Below the pieces are notes generated by a model, which was not told the DNA's origin, made no database searches, and saw nothing but the letters and a program-made list of their open reading frames with translations. Of a stretch of 64,000 nucleotides of DNA, positions 27,110 to 35,434 are shown piece after piece. Both the position numbers and the translations under genes were made by a program. The stretch is taken from positions 248,001 to 312,000 of the forward strand of contig NZ_JALHLP010000001.1 in the NCBI RefSeq assembly GCF_022844465.1. Direction: 5' to 3'. The DNA comes from Bradyrhizobium sp. GTDB lineage: Bacteria > Pseudomonadota > Alphaproteobacteria > Rhizobiales > Xanthobacteraceae. The first letter of the stretch is position 1. Every line of letters starts with the position of its first letter.

Positions 27110-27529
27110 ATGACGAGCTATAGACAATGGTCGTTCCCGGCTGGTCGTCGCGCGGCTTTGGCAATACTTGCTGCATTGCTCCTCGTCACGCTGGAGTCGC
27201 CAGGGACCGCGGCCAAAGCGGACCAAAGGGCGGCTGCTATCTCGACAGCTGCGTCTTCAAGTAACGTTACGGATTTGAGCTCAGCCCGACGCCGCCGGCA
27301 CCGCCATCGAGGCGGGGACGCCGCGGGTCTGGCTTTCATGCGGTTTGCGATTGGAACCATGGCTGCTGCGATAGCGGCTCAACAATACCGCGATCACTAC
27401 CACGGCTATGGTCACTACTATGGGCCCGGCTACTATTATGAGCCGCCCGGTTATCACTATGGACACGGCCATTCCTATCGCTACGCAAGGCCATATTACG
27501 CACCGCGGTACTATATTTACCCCTACTAA
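27110..27529 (+). CDS. Exported His/Tyr/Gly-rich protein
   Basis: About 139 residues. Signal peptide (RRAALAILAALLLVTLESPGTAAKA), a basic patch RRRRHRHRGG, a short hydrophobic helix and a C-terminal tail rich in HYHGYGHYYGPGYYYEPPG-type units. Low-complexity His/Tyr/Gly tails may bind metal or sit in the envelope; that is conjecture. RBS GAGAGGA precedes the ATG, and a FixK-like box lies upstream. Confidence 0.7.
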   Translation: MTSYRQWSFPAGRRAALAILAALLLVTLESPGTAAKADQRAAAISTAASSSNVTDLSSARRRRHRHRGGDAAGLAFMRFAIGTMAAAIAAQQYRDHYHGYGHYYGPGYYYEPPGYHYGHGHSYRYARPYYAPRYYIYPY

Positions 27530-27660
27530 GGTCCGCGCCAGATGAGGCGACCATCATTCTCCTAAAGGACGCGGCCAGTTGGCTGATTCCTGCCTGGCTG
27601 GCTCTCCCAGAAGCCCGTTAGGCGTGCTCCTTGCGCAACTGCCGTAACCGGACGGTGACA

Positions 27661-28779
27661 ATGCTTATCGGCGTTCCCAAGGAAATAAAATCCGACGAAT
27701 ATCGTGTCGGCCTCACGCCGGCATCGATCGAGCAACTGGCTGCGCGCGGGCATCGCGTCATGGTCGAGACGATGGCGGGTGTAGGCGCCGGCATAGCTGA
27801 TCCGGAGTATATTGCCGCTGGCGCCGAGATCAGCGCGAACGCGGAGCAGATATTTCGACGCGCAGAGTTGATCATAAAGGTGAAGGAGCCGCTTGCCTCC
27901 GAACGGAAACAGCTGCGCCGCGGCCAGATCATCTTCACCTATCTGCATCTGGCTCCCGACCCCGAGCAGGCCCATGATCTCATGGCGTCAGGTGTAACAG
28001 CCATCGCTTACGAGACCATCACCGACGCGGAAGGAAAATTGCCGCTGCTCGCACCGATGTCGAGAGTTGCGGGCCTCATGGCGCCTCAGATCGCCGCTCA
28101 TTTCCTGCAACGCCCGCAGGGAGGCCGCGGCATCTTGCTCGGTCGGATCGAAGGCGTGGCGCCCGCCCAAGTCCTGATACTCGGCGGAGGAATCGTAGGA
28201 ACCAGTGCGGCGGAGATGGCGACCGGAATGGGCGCCAATGTCACCGTCGTCGCTCGCAGTTCCAACACGCAACGTCAGCTGGCGCAGCTTTTTGGCGAGC
28301 GCGTCAGCTTTGTTTCGGCTCAAGCGGAAGCAATCGAGGCGCTATGCACCTCCGCCGACGTGGTCATCGGAGCGGCGCTGGTGGCGGGCGCGGCGGCGCC
28401 CAAACTGGTCTCGGCACGGACGGTCCGAACCATGAAACCGGGCTCGGTCATCGTCGACGTTTCAATCGACCAGGGCGGTTGCGTCGAGACTTCTCATCCA
28501 ACGACCCATTCGCGACCGACGTTTGTGGTCGATGGTGTGGTGCACTATTGCGTGGCAAACATGCCCGGTGCAGTGCCGAGAACCTCGACATACGCACTGA
28601 ATAACGCAACCCGTCGGTTTATTCTGGCGTTGGCCGACAAGGGCTTCCCGCAAGCCTTGACCGACGATGTACATCTGCAGAATGGGCTCAACATACACGA
28701 TGGCAAGATCACCTGTCGCCCGGTCGCTGAAGCCCTGAAGCTCCCCTACACCCCGGCAGCCGAGGCATTCAGCAACTGA
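27661..28779 (+). CDS. ald: Alanine dehydrogenase
   Basis: 372 residues, normal for Ald. The N-terminus MLIGVPKEIKSDEYRVGLTP and the KVKEPLASE motif carry pyruvate-binding Arg and Lys; FTYLHLAPD contains the active-site His; the NAD fold is VLILGGGIVGTSAAEMATGMGANVTVV; VVHYCVANMPGAVPRTSTYAL contains the catalytic Asp-equivalent region and is typical. It interconverts alanine and pyruvate/ammonia with NAD. The location in a FixK-rich block suggests a redox role at low oxygen. Confidence 0.94.
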   Translation: MLIGVPKEIKSDEYRVGLTPASIEQLAARGHRVMVETMAGVGAGIADPEYIAAGAEISANAEQIFRRAELIIKVKEPLASERKQLRRGQIIFTYLHLAPDPEQAHDLMASGVTAIAYETITDAEGKLPLLAPMSRVAGLMAPQIAAHFLQRPQGGRGILLGRIEGVAPAQVLILGGGIVGTSAAEMATGMGANVTVVARSSNTQRQLAQLFGERVSFVSAQAEAIEALCTSADVVIGAALVAGAAAPKLVSARTVRTMKPGSVIVDVSIDQGGCVETSHPTTHSRPTFVVDGVVHYCVANMPGAVPRTSTYALNNATRRFILALADKGFPQALTDDVHLQNGLNIHDGKITCRPVAEALKLPYTPAAEAFSN

Positions 28780-28804
28780 TCAGCGCTGGGGACGACCGTC
28801 GACC

Positions 28805-28818
28805 TTGATGCACGTCAA
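28805..28818 (+). promoter_or_regulatory. FixK box upstream of Lon-like protease
   Basis: TTGATGCACGTCAA matches the TTGAT-N4-GTCAA form. It lies 52 bp upstream of the GTG start of the Lon-like gene, between it and the ald stop, which would make the protease-USP pair an independent FixK-controlled unit. Confidence 0.65.
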
Positions 28819-28869
28819 GACACGGGGGGCCTATCCCGTCTGAGATGCATCAAATATCAGGAGCCCACC

Positions 28870-31308
28870 GTGGATGTCGCCGTCAGGCCTGGAGAGATCG
28901 CCGTTCGGCCGTTGAGCGCCGACCAACTTTACCGTCCGACCAATCTATCCGGACTGCCGTTCCTGACCACCGCCGATTTGCAGCCGGTCGACGGACTTGT
29001 CGGCCAGACCCGCGCTGCGGAGGCGATCCGGTTTGGAACGCATGTTGGCAAGGCAGGCTTCAACCTCTTTGTGATCGGCCCAAATGGCGCCCGCATGCAG
29101 GACGCCGTCAAATCCATGCTGACCGCAGAGGCGGCGGGCAGGCCCAGCCCCCCAGATTGGGTTTATGTCAACAATTTCGCCGATCAGGAGAAGCCGATCG
29201 CCATCGAACTTCCGGCTTCACGCGCGCCTGAGTTTCATGAGGCGATGCATAAACTGATCGACGACCTCAAGTCCGCCCTGCCTGCGGTATTCCAGAGCGA
29301 GGATTATCAGACGCGTCAGAGCGCCATCGATGAATCGTTTCACAAGCACCAGAGCGAAGGCTTTTCTGCCCTGCGCGACAAGGCGGCTGAAAAGAACATA
29401 GCCGTGCTGCGGACGCCACTTGGCTTTGCGCTGGCGCCCACCAAGGACGGTCAAGTCGTTCCGCCCGACGAGTTCAACGCCTGGCCAGAGGCCAAGCGAC
29501 GCGAGGTGCAAACCGTCATCGAGGCGCTGGAAAAGGACCTCGAACATATCGTTCACCAGATTCCGCGCTGGGAGAAGCAACGGCGCGATGAAGCCCGTCA
29601 ACTGGGCCGCGACACTGCGAAGTACGCCGTTGACCAACTGATCGAGGATACGAAGGATACCTTCAAGGATATCCCAAGAGTGGTGCAACATCTCGAGACA
29701 GTCCGCGCCGATCTGATCGAGAATTTCGACGTGTTCGTCGCCAGGGGCTCGGAAGGCGAACGTGAGACCCTCGAAATCAAAACCGGCGGCCCCTTCGATC
29801 GCTACGAGGTCAATGTCCTCGTCACCCAGGACGGCGCCAAACCGGTTCCGATAGTCGAGGAACTGCATCCCGCCCTTGGAAACCTGATCGGTCGTATTGA
29901 ACACATTCCCTTGAACGGCGCTTTGCTGACCAACTTTCGCCTGATCAAGGCCGGCGCGATCCATCGCGCCAACGGCGGATATCTCTTGCTCGACGCCCGG
30001 AGCGTGCTGCTGGAGCCGTTCAGCTGGGCGGCGCTCAAGCGCACATTGCGACGAGGCGAGATCGCGATCGAAGATATCGGCCGTTTTCTGGGGCTCACCA
30101 GCACAGTATCCCTGCAACCTGATCCGATTCCGCTCAAGCTGAAGGTCATCCTGTTCGGCGAACGTATCCTCTATTTTCTGCTCGCCGCGCTTGATCCTGA
30201 AATGACCGAGCATTTCAAGGTGCTTGCCGACTTTGAAAACGATCTGCCGCGAACGCCCGAGAACGAGGCGATTCTTGCGCGGCTGTTGGCAACCCTTGCC
30301 CGCCGCGAAGGCCTGGCCGCGCTGGATCGCGATGCGGTCGCCCTCGTACTCGAACATGCCGCACGATCGGCTGAACATTCCGGCAAACTTTCGCTGATCG
30401 TAGAGCAGCTGCGGGAGCTATTGATAGAAGCGGACTATTGCGCGCGTGAAGCAAAGCGCAGCGTGATCTTGCGTAGCGATGTGGACAGCGCCCTGACGGC
30501 CCGCATCCGCCGTGCCGCGCGGCTGCGGGACCGAACCCAGGAGGCTATTCTTGAGAAGGTAGCGCTGATCGATAGCGTGGGAATGCATGTCGGCCAGATC
30601 AATGGCCTGAGCGTTACTGAGCTCGGCGGGTTTTCATTCGGGCGCCCTGCCCGTATCACCTGTCAGGTGAGACCCGGCAGCGGAAAGGTCGTCGATATCG
30701 AGCGCGAGGTGGAGCTTGGCGGGCCGCTCCACTCGAAGGGCGTCCTCATTCTTTCCGGATTCCTGGCGGGGCGATACGCGCTGGATACCCCGATGTCGCT
30801 GTTCGCCAGTCTGGTTTTCGAGCAGTCCTATGGCGGGATCGAGGGAGACAGTGCGTCGTCTGCCGAACTCTATGCGTTGCTGTCGGCGCTGGCGGACGTC
30901 CCGCTGCGACAGGACCTCGCGGTGACCGGATCGGTGAACCAGCACGGCGAGATCCAGGCCATCGGGGGCGTCAACGAGAAGATCGAGGGCTTCTTCGATA
31001 TTTGCGAGAAGCGCGGGCTGACCGGCGCGCAAGGCGTGCTGATCCCGCAGGCGAACGTCCAACACCTGATGCTGCGCAAGGACGTCCTAGATGCCTGCGC
31101 AACCGGCCGCTTTGCCGTGTACCCCATCGCCACCCTCAACGAAGGGATAGCGCTCCTGACCGGGCTTGCCGCCGGCGAGCGCGGTCCGGACGGCACCTAT
31201 CCGCTCGATAGCGTCAATCGGCGGGTTGAAGACCGGCTGCGGGCATTTGCCAGCGTCCGCAGGAGTTTCACCAATCAGAACAACGGCGGCGGAACACCTG
31301 CCAGCTAG
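28870..31308 (+). CDS. Lon-like protease (YcbZ/LonB-related AAA family)
   Basis: 812 residues. The N-terminal half follows the YcbZ-type AAA family, but the P-loop reads VIGPNGARMQDAV, lacking GKT, so ATP use is doubtful. The middle has GAIHRANGGYLLLDARSVLLEPFSWAALKRTL. The C-terminal Lon protease domain has GIEGDSASSAELYALLSAL with the nucleophile Ser and GGVNEKIEGFFD with the dyad Lys. Likely a cytoplasmic stress protease. GTG start with AGGAG upstream; a FixK box precedes it and a USP gene follows after 2 bp. Confidence 0.9.
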   Translation: MDVAVRPGEIAVRPLSADQLYRPTNLSGLPFLTTADLQPVDGLVGQTRAAEAIRFGTHVGKAGFNLFVIGPNGARMQDAVKSMLTAEAAGRPSPPDWVYVNNFADQEKPIAIELPASRAPEFHEAMHKLIDDLKSALPAVFQSEDYQTRQSAIDESFHKHQSEGFSALRDKAAEKNIAVLRTPLGFALAPTKDGQVVPPDEFNAWPEAKRREVQTVIEALEKDLEHIVHQIPRWEKQRRDEARQLGRDTAKYAVDQLIEDTKDTFKDIPRVVQHLETVRADLIENFDVFVARGSEGERETLEIKTGGPFDRYEVNVLVTQDGAKPVPIVEELHPALGNLIGRIEHIPLNGALLTNFRLIKAGAIHRANGGYLLLDARSVLLEPFSWAALKRTLRRGEIAIEDIGRFLGLTSTVSLQPDPIPLKLKVILFGERILYFLLAALDPEMTEHFKVLADFENDLPRTPENEAILARLLATLARREGLAALDRDAVALVLEHAARSAEHSGKLSLIVEQLRELLIEADYCAREAKRSVILRSDVDSALTARIRRAARLRDRTQEAILEKVALIDSVGMHVGQINGLSVTELGGFSFGRPARITCQVRPGSGKVVDIEREVELGGPLHSKGVLILSGFLAGRYALDTPMSLFASLVFEQSYGGIEGDSASSAELYALLSALADVPLRQDLAVTGSVNQHGEIQAIGGVNEKIEGFFDICEKRGLTGAQGVLIPQANVQHLMLRKDVLDACATGRFAVYPIATLNEGIALLTGLAAGERGPDGTYPLDSVNRRVEDRLRAFASVRRSFTNQNNGGGTPAS

Positions 31309-31310
31309 CC

Positions 31311-32180
31311 ATGCCGAAGGAAACTCACAGCTTCAAGCGGCTCGTGCTGGGACTTCAACCCGGCGCGCACGACGGCATGATGCAGTTGGCGGTCGAACTT
31401 GCCGAACTGCTTCATCTCGACCTGCTTGGACTGTTCCTCGAAGATAGCGGTCTGATCGACCTCGCCAGCATGCCTTTCTCGCGCGAGTTCAAACCGCTCG
31501 GCGGCGGCTGGCAGATGATCGACCCGGATCGCATGTTGCATGACTTCGAACTTGCCGCACGCGGCACCGAACGCAAGTTCCTGAGCGCGGCGAAACGTCT
31601 CCCCAGCGGATGCCAGTTCAAGGTCGCGCGGGGCTCGATTACGCAGACTTTCGCGTCGGTGTCGCGAAGCGACGACATCGTCATGATTGCCGAACCCAGG
31701 AGCCCTGCCGAGCGGGTTACCCAGCAGTTCGCTGGAATGATTGAAGGCGCTTTCCGGTCGGCGGCCGCCGTCATGCTGGTGCCGCCGCATATCGCGCGAA
31801 CAAAGGGGCCCGTTGTCGCGATTACGGCATCTTCCGGGGACCCAAGCATTCTCGCAGCTGCCGCTATCGCGTTCGCGGCGAAGGAAGAGCTGATCATTAT
31901 CGAGAATGACGGCCACGATGCGGAAGACCCGCGCATCAGCAAGCTCGCCGCTGAAACCGGCCTTGTCATCAGACGCATGGCTGCGCCCAGAGTCCGACTG
32001 GCCGATCCGGCGGCTTGCGCTCAAGCCTTCCACCAAATCACGGAGCGGTTGATTGTCATGACCCGCGGCGTCCTCGCCGAGGGAATGGCCTCGGCGATTT
32101 CAGCCGCGCGGCGAGTGCCCGTGCTGGTCATCGAGCCGCTGGATGAGCCAGATGAATCGATGCCGCCACCCGGCCGCTGA
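31311..32180 (+). CDS. Universal stress protein-like protein
   Basis: 289 residues with two repeated alpha/beta halves: KRLVLGLQPGAHDGMMQLAVELAELLHLDLLGLFLED and later GPVVAITASSGDPSILAAAAIAFAAKEELIIIEND. This tandem arrangement resembles double-domain universal stress proteins, though the ATP-binding G-x2-G-x9-G(S/T) motif is not clear. The gene starts 2 bp after the Lon-like stop, so translation is coupled and joint action under oxygen limitation is likely. Confidence 0.7.
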   Translation: MPKETHSFKRLVLGLQPGAHDGMMQLAVELAELLHLDLLGLFLEDSGLIDLASMPFSREFKPLGGGWQMIDPDRMLHDFELAARGTERKFLSAAKRLPSGCQFKVARGSITQTFASVSRSDDIVMIAEPRSPAERVTQQFAGMIEGAFRSAAAVMLVPPHIARTKGPVVAITASSGDPSILAAAAIAFAAKEELIIIENDGHDAEDPRISKLAAETGLVIRRMAAPRVRLADPAACAQAFHQITERLIVMTRGVLAEGMASAISAARRVPVLVIEPLDEPDESMPPPGR

Positions 32181-32294
32181 AGGCCCCGATCAGGACAGCC
32201 GGTGTTCAGTCTACTTCCTGACAAACCTATCGGCGGCAGCTTTCGCGAGAACCGCCGCCAATCATAAAGTGCCTGGAGAAATGAAGGTCGGAGC

Positions 32295-32314
32295 GGGTAT
32301 GCTCGAACATACCC
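32295..32314 (+). promoter_or_regulatory. Inverted repeat upstream of sensor kinase
   Basis: GGGTATG-CTCGAA-CATACCC is a perfect 7-bp dyad with a 6-bp spacer, followed at once by the palindrome CACCTAGGTG. It lies about 155 bp before the kinase ATG in a gene-free stretch (32181-32467). A regulator-binding site is likely; the regulator is unknown. Confidence 0.45.
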
Positions 32315-32467
32315 ACCTAGGTGTATCCCGTTATAACTACTAAGCATTTACGCATTTTCAGTACCTTGTGGCCTACCGTCATCTGGTGGTCTAAAATTGT
32401 AGCGCATAGCTGGAAGTCTTGCTTTCGCGATCGGATTTATTCCTTGCTGACTTCGGCATACGAGCGG

Positions 32468-33856
32468 ATGGATCGTTTCAGAAGATGGTGGGCAAACCTC
32501 AGGCTCACGCAGCGATTCGTCATCGCCGCCACGATCATCATGCTGCTGGGCATGATTTCCATCGGTCACTGGGTCAGCACCCGAATTACGATCGCCGTAA
32601 CCGACAATACGGCCATCGCGGCGGCGCTTTATATGGAAGGCTCCGTCGGACCGTTGATTCAGGAATTGGCCAGCTCCGATTGGCTTTCAACGGAAGCACA
32701 AGGCAAGCTCGACGGTCTGTTAGAGCAGTCGTTCATTCGGGATCGCATTATTTCGATGAAAATCTGGCGGCTCGACGGCACGATCCTGTACAACCGCTGG
32801 AAGCAGATGATCGGAAAGCAATTCCCGGCTTCGGAAGCTTTCCGGGAAGCGCTGGCCGGCAAGGTATCGGCGCAATTCGAAAGCGCTCCCCACGAGGAGG
32901 ATAACAACGAGCGCGCCGAAGCCAAGCCCTTGCTGGAAATCTACGCGCCAGTCCGATCGACCGACACGCGCCGCATCATTGCCGTGGCAGAGTTCTACGC
33001 CAATGGCGAGCAACTGAAATCAGACCTTCAGACGGCAACGATTTATTCCTGGCTCTTTGTCGGGACAGTCACCCTGCTCATGATCGGCGCGCTCTCGGGC
33101 ATCGTGGCCGGCGCCAGCCGGACGATTGAGGATCAGCGGGCAAAGCTCGGGGATCAAGTGGTGGAATTGCGCGGCCTCTTGCGGCAGAACGAGAATCTGC
33201 GCAACCGCCTGCAGAGCTCCAACGAAACCGTCGCCGACATCAACGAGCGGTTCCTTCAGCGGATCGGCTCCGACCTTCACGATGGACCGGCGCAATTGCT
33301 GACCTACGCCATGATCCGCCTTCACAAGTTTGAATCAATCATTGAGAAATCCGGCGATTCCAAGGATCGCGAAGAGGTGGCGCGGATGCGGACCGCCCTC
33401 GGCGACACGTTGCGGGAAGTGCGTCAGATATCGTCGGGCCTCGCCTTGCCCGAGCTTGAACCGATATCGCTGGCGAATGTCATAATTCTGGCGATCGACG
33501 CCCACGAGGAGCATACCGGCACGACAGTCGAGCGAAGCATTTGCGAACTTCCGGACCATGCGCCGCAGGCCCTGAAAATCTGCGTGTTCCGGTTCATTCA
33601 GGAATCATTAACCAATGCCTACCGGCACGCGGATGGAAAAGGCCAACGGGTCGCCGTACAGGCGAACGACGATCTCAAGATCGTCGTTTCGGACACCGGA
33701 TCGGGGTTCACGACGATTGAGAGCGGATCGAACAGGCTGGGCCTTTCCGGAATGCGCGCGCGGATCGAATCGATAGGGGGGACGCTTGAAATCGAGACGA
33801 ACCCGGGCCGCGGAACGCGGTTGACGGCCATATTCAACTTGGCAATCCAGTGCTGA
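32468..33856 (+). CDS. NarL-type sensor histidine kinase
   Basis: 462 residues. Membrane helices at ~17-37 and ~192-214 flank a periplasmic sensor domain of about 155 residues. A coiled coil (~225-260) leads to HisKA_3 with phospho-acceptor His271 in RIGSDLHDGPAQLL, and an HATPase_c domain with FRFIQESLTNAYRHADGK (N box) and VVSDTGSGF (G1) and LGLSGMRARIESIGG (G2). It should phosphorylate the response regulator encoded 13 bp downstream. ATG at 32468 begins right before the first helix. Confidence 0.92.
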   Translation: MDRFRRWWANLRLTQRFVIAATIIMLLGMISIGHWVSTRITIAVTDNTAIAAALYMEGSVGPLIQELASSDWLSTEAQGKLDGLLEQSFIRDRIISMKIWRLDGTILYNRWKQMIGKQFPASEAFREALAGKVSAQFESAPHEEDNNERAEAKPLLEIYAPVRSTDTRRIIAVAEFYANGEQLKSDLQTATIYSWLFVGTVTLLMIGALSGIVAGASRTIEDQRAKLGDQVVELRGLLRQNENLRNRLQSSNETVADINERFLQRIGSDLHDGPAQLLTYAMIRLHKFESIIEKSGDSKDREEVARMRTALGDTLREVRQISSGLALPELEPISLANVIILAIDAHEEHTGTTVERSICELPDHAPQALKICVFRFIQESLTNAYRHADGKGQRVAVQANDDLKIVVSDTGSGFTTIESGSNRLGLSGMRARIESIGGTLEIETNPGRGTRLTAIFNLAIQC

Positions 33857-33869
33857 CCGGTACACCGCA

Positions 33870-34538
33870 ATGGCAAAAAAAATCAGAATTGCTTTGATCG
33901 ACGACCACCCGTTGGTTCGGCGAGGCGTCGCTGAAACTTTGATGGAGGAGTCCGACTTCGATGTCGTCGCCGAAGGCACATCCGCCGAGGAGGCCGTCAA
34001 GATCGCGCGCGAGAAGAAGCCTGACGTCATGCTGCTCGACATCACTCTGCCGGGAGGCGGCGTCGAAGCCGCAAGGGACATCAGCCGGCTGCGAACCGAT
34101 ACGAAAGTGATCATGCTGACGGTCCGCGAGGATCAGGCAACGGTGCGAGGCGCGCTCGGCGCCAGCGCCGGCGCCCGCGGGTATATACTAAAGGGCATCG
34201 AAGGCCCGGACTTCGTGGCGGCCGTACGCAAGATCCTGGCCGGGGAGGATTATGTGTCGCCTGCGCTGGCGGCTCGATCGCTCGCCGAGGTCGCTCCGCT
34301 CTCCTCCCCGAGCGGCGGATCGGGTCGCGGCGGCCCCAAATCCCTGACCGAACTGGAATCCGAGATTCTTGCCCTGATCGGCGAAGGACGGAGCAACTCC
34401 GAGATCGCCGATCAGCTCGGTCTGACCGAAAACACGATCGAGCACTACATCACGCCCCTTCTGCAGAAACTCGGCGTTCGTAACCGGACAGAAGCCGCGA
34501 TTTTGGCTAGCACCGGCGCCTCCTCGTCGCGCCGCTGA
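33870..34538 (+). CDS. LuxR/FixJ-family response regulator
   Basis: 222 residues. Receiver domain with DD at 11-12, phospho-acceptor Asp57 in VMLLDITLPGGG, Thr in VIMLTVRED and Lys in GYILKGI. A Pro/Ser/Gly-rich linker leads to a LuxR-type HTH, LTELESEILALIGEGRSNSEIADQLGLTENTIEHYI. Paired with the upstream kinase; its target may be within the stress block, which is inference. Confidence 0.94.
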   Translation: MAKKIRIALIDDHPLVRRGVAETLMEESDFDVVAEGTSAEEAVKIAREKKPDVMLLDITLPGGGVEAARDISRLRTDTKVIMLTVREDQATVRGALGASAGARGYILKGIEGPDFVAAVRKILAGEDYVSPALAARSLAEVAPLSSPSGGSGRGGPKSLTELESEILALIGEGRSNSEIADQLGLTENTIEHYITPLLQKLGVRNRTEAAILASTGASSSRR

Positions 34539-34675
34539 AGCCGGCCATCGACCTGCCCCTTCCTGCCGCCGAAGCGACGTCGCCGGCACGGTCAACATTA
34601 GCCAGCCCCCGCCAAGCTATAGACCTTGGACGGACGTTCGTCTGAGGCGCTTTCATGTGCAAGCGTTGGTGCTGC

Positions 34676-35005
34676 ACCTCGACCGAACGCCTGGGCGCGC
34701 GGCGCAAGCAGAATGCCAACGATGTCGAAGGATGGCGCATGCTGGGCTGGTCCTACTTCCACGCCGGCCGTTTTGCCCGCGGAGCGCAGCGCCATGATGC
34801 AGGGAATGGTCGATGAGCTCGCCGACCGCCTCACGAAGAATCCGCGCGATGCCGCGGGCTGGATTCAACTGATCCGCTCGCGGATCGTCCTTGGCGAGCG
34901 CAATCTGGCCGAGCGGGTTTGAACGACGCGCTAACGGTTTTCAAGGACGACCCGCAACGCCGCGTCTTGGAAATGGCCTTAACGTTGGAAGTTTCCCCCA
35001 GGTGA
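34676..35005 (+). pseudogene. Decayed CcmI/CycH-like TPR gene fragment
   Basis: Three pieces in two frames read as one TPR protein: ERLGARRKQ then NANDVEGWRMLGWSYFHAGR; next, in another frame from about 34793, MMQGMVDELADRLTKNPRD followed by AAGWIQLIRSRIVLGERN; then back in the first frame NDALTVFKDDPQRRVLEMAL up to a TGA at 35005. The order and the GWxxLxRSxxVLGE pattern resemble the C-terminal part of CcmI/CycH. At least two frameshifts and probably an internal deletion. It lies just outside the left end of the integrated element. Confidence 0.55.
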
Positions 35006-35188
35006 CATGCGCCTGAACCAACCGGCGTAAAGCTAACCGAAGTCGCGCACCGTGCGAACTGCAACGGCCACGAGCCGAAAGACCGCCCTCGGTCCGTACA
35101 GCCGCTGAAGCCTTCATAATTTCCTGCCGCTTTGGAAGCAGGCAACGATTCGCCGAAGGGGTTAAACTGCTGATCAATCGGGTAAAAA

Positions 35189-35234
35189 TTGGTCGGAGCG
35201 AGAGGATTTGAACCTCCGACCCCTAGTCTCCCAG
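35189..35234 (-). repeat. attL: 46-bp duplicate of the tRNA-Pro 3' end
   Basis: Identical over 46 bp to 58595-58640, reaching from the CCA end of the tRNA to just past the anticodon. The sequence diverges at once on both sides of the match. It is only a tRNA fragment, since the D arm and 5' acceptor strand are missing. Confidence 0.95.
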
Positions 35235-35260
35235 TGATGCCAAGGCCAACTCTTGGAAAT

Positions 35261-35386
35261 TCTCATAAACTCTCAAAGCGTCCATTAAGCTATTGTATCT
35301 TAAGCGTTATGGTGTCTCAACAGCTCTCAGACATTCTCAAGTGCTCTGACCCAATCCAGCTCCGATGTTTCCAAAATGTTTCCAAA
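35261..35386 (+). promoter_or_regulatory. Phased repeats between attL and integrase: candidate arm-type/Xis sites
   Basis: TCTCA occurs at 35261, 35271, 35315, 35325 and 35335, that is at 10-bp steps in two groups. A perfect tandem 11-bp repeat ATGTTTCCAAA follows at 35365-35375 and 35376-35386. Such helically phased short repeats flanking an att core are typical of integrase arm-binding and excisionase sites; the second pair also lies where an int promoter would be. Confidence 0.5.
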
Positions 35387-35434
35387 TTCGCCTACCCATC
35401 TGCTAGGGACTAGGGCTCTAAGGCGAGGAAACAA

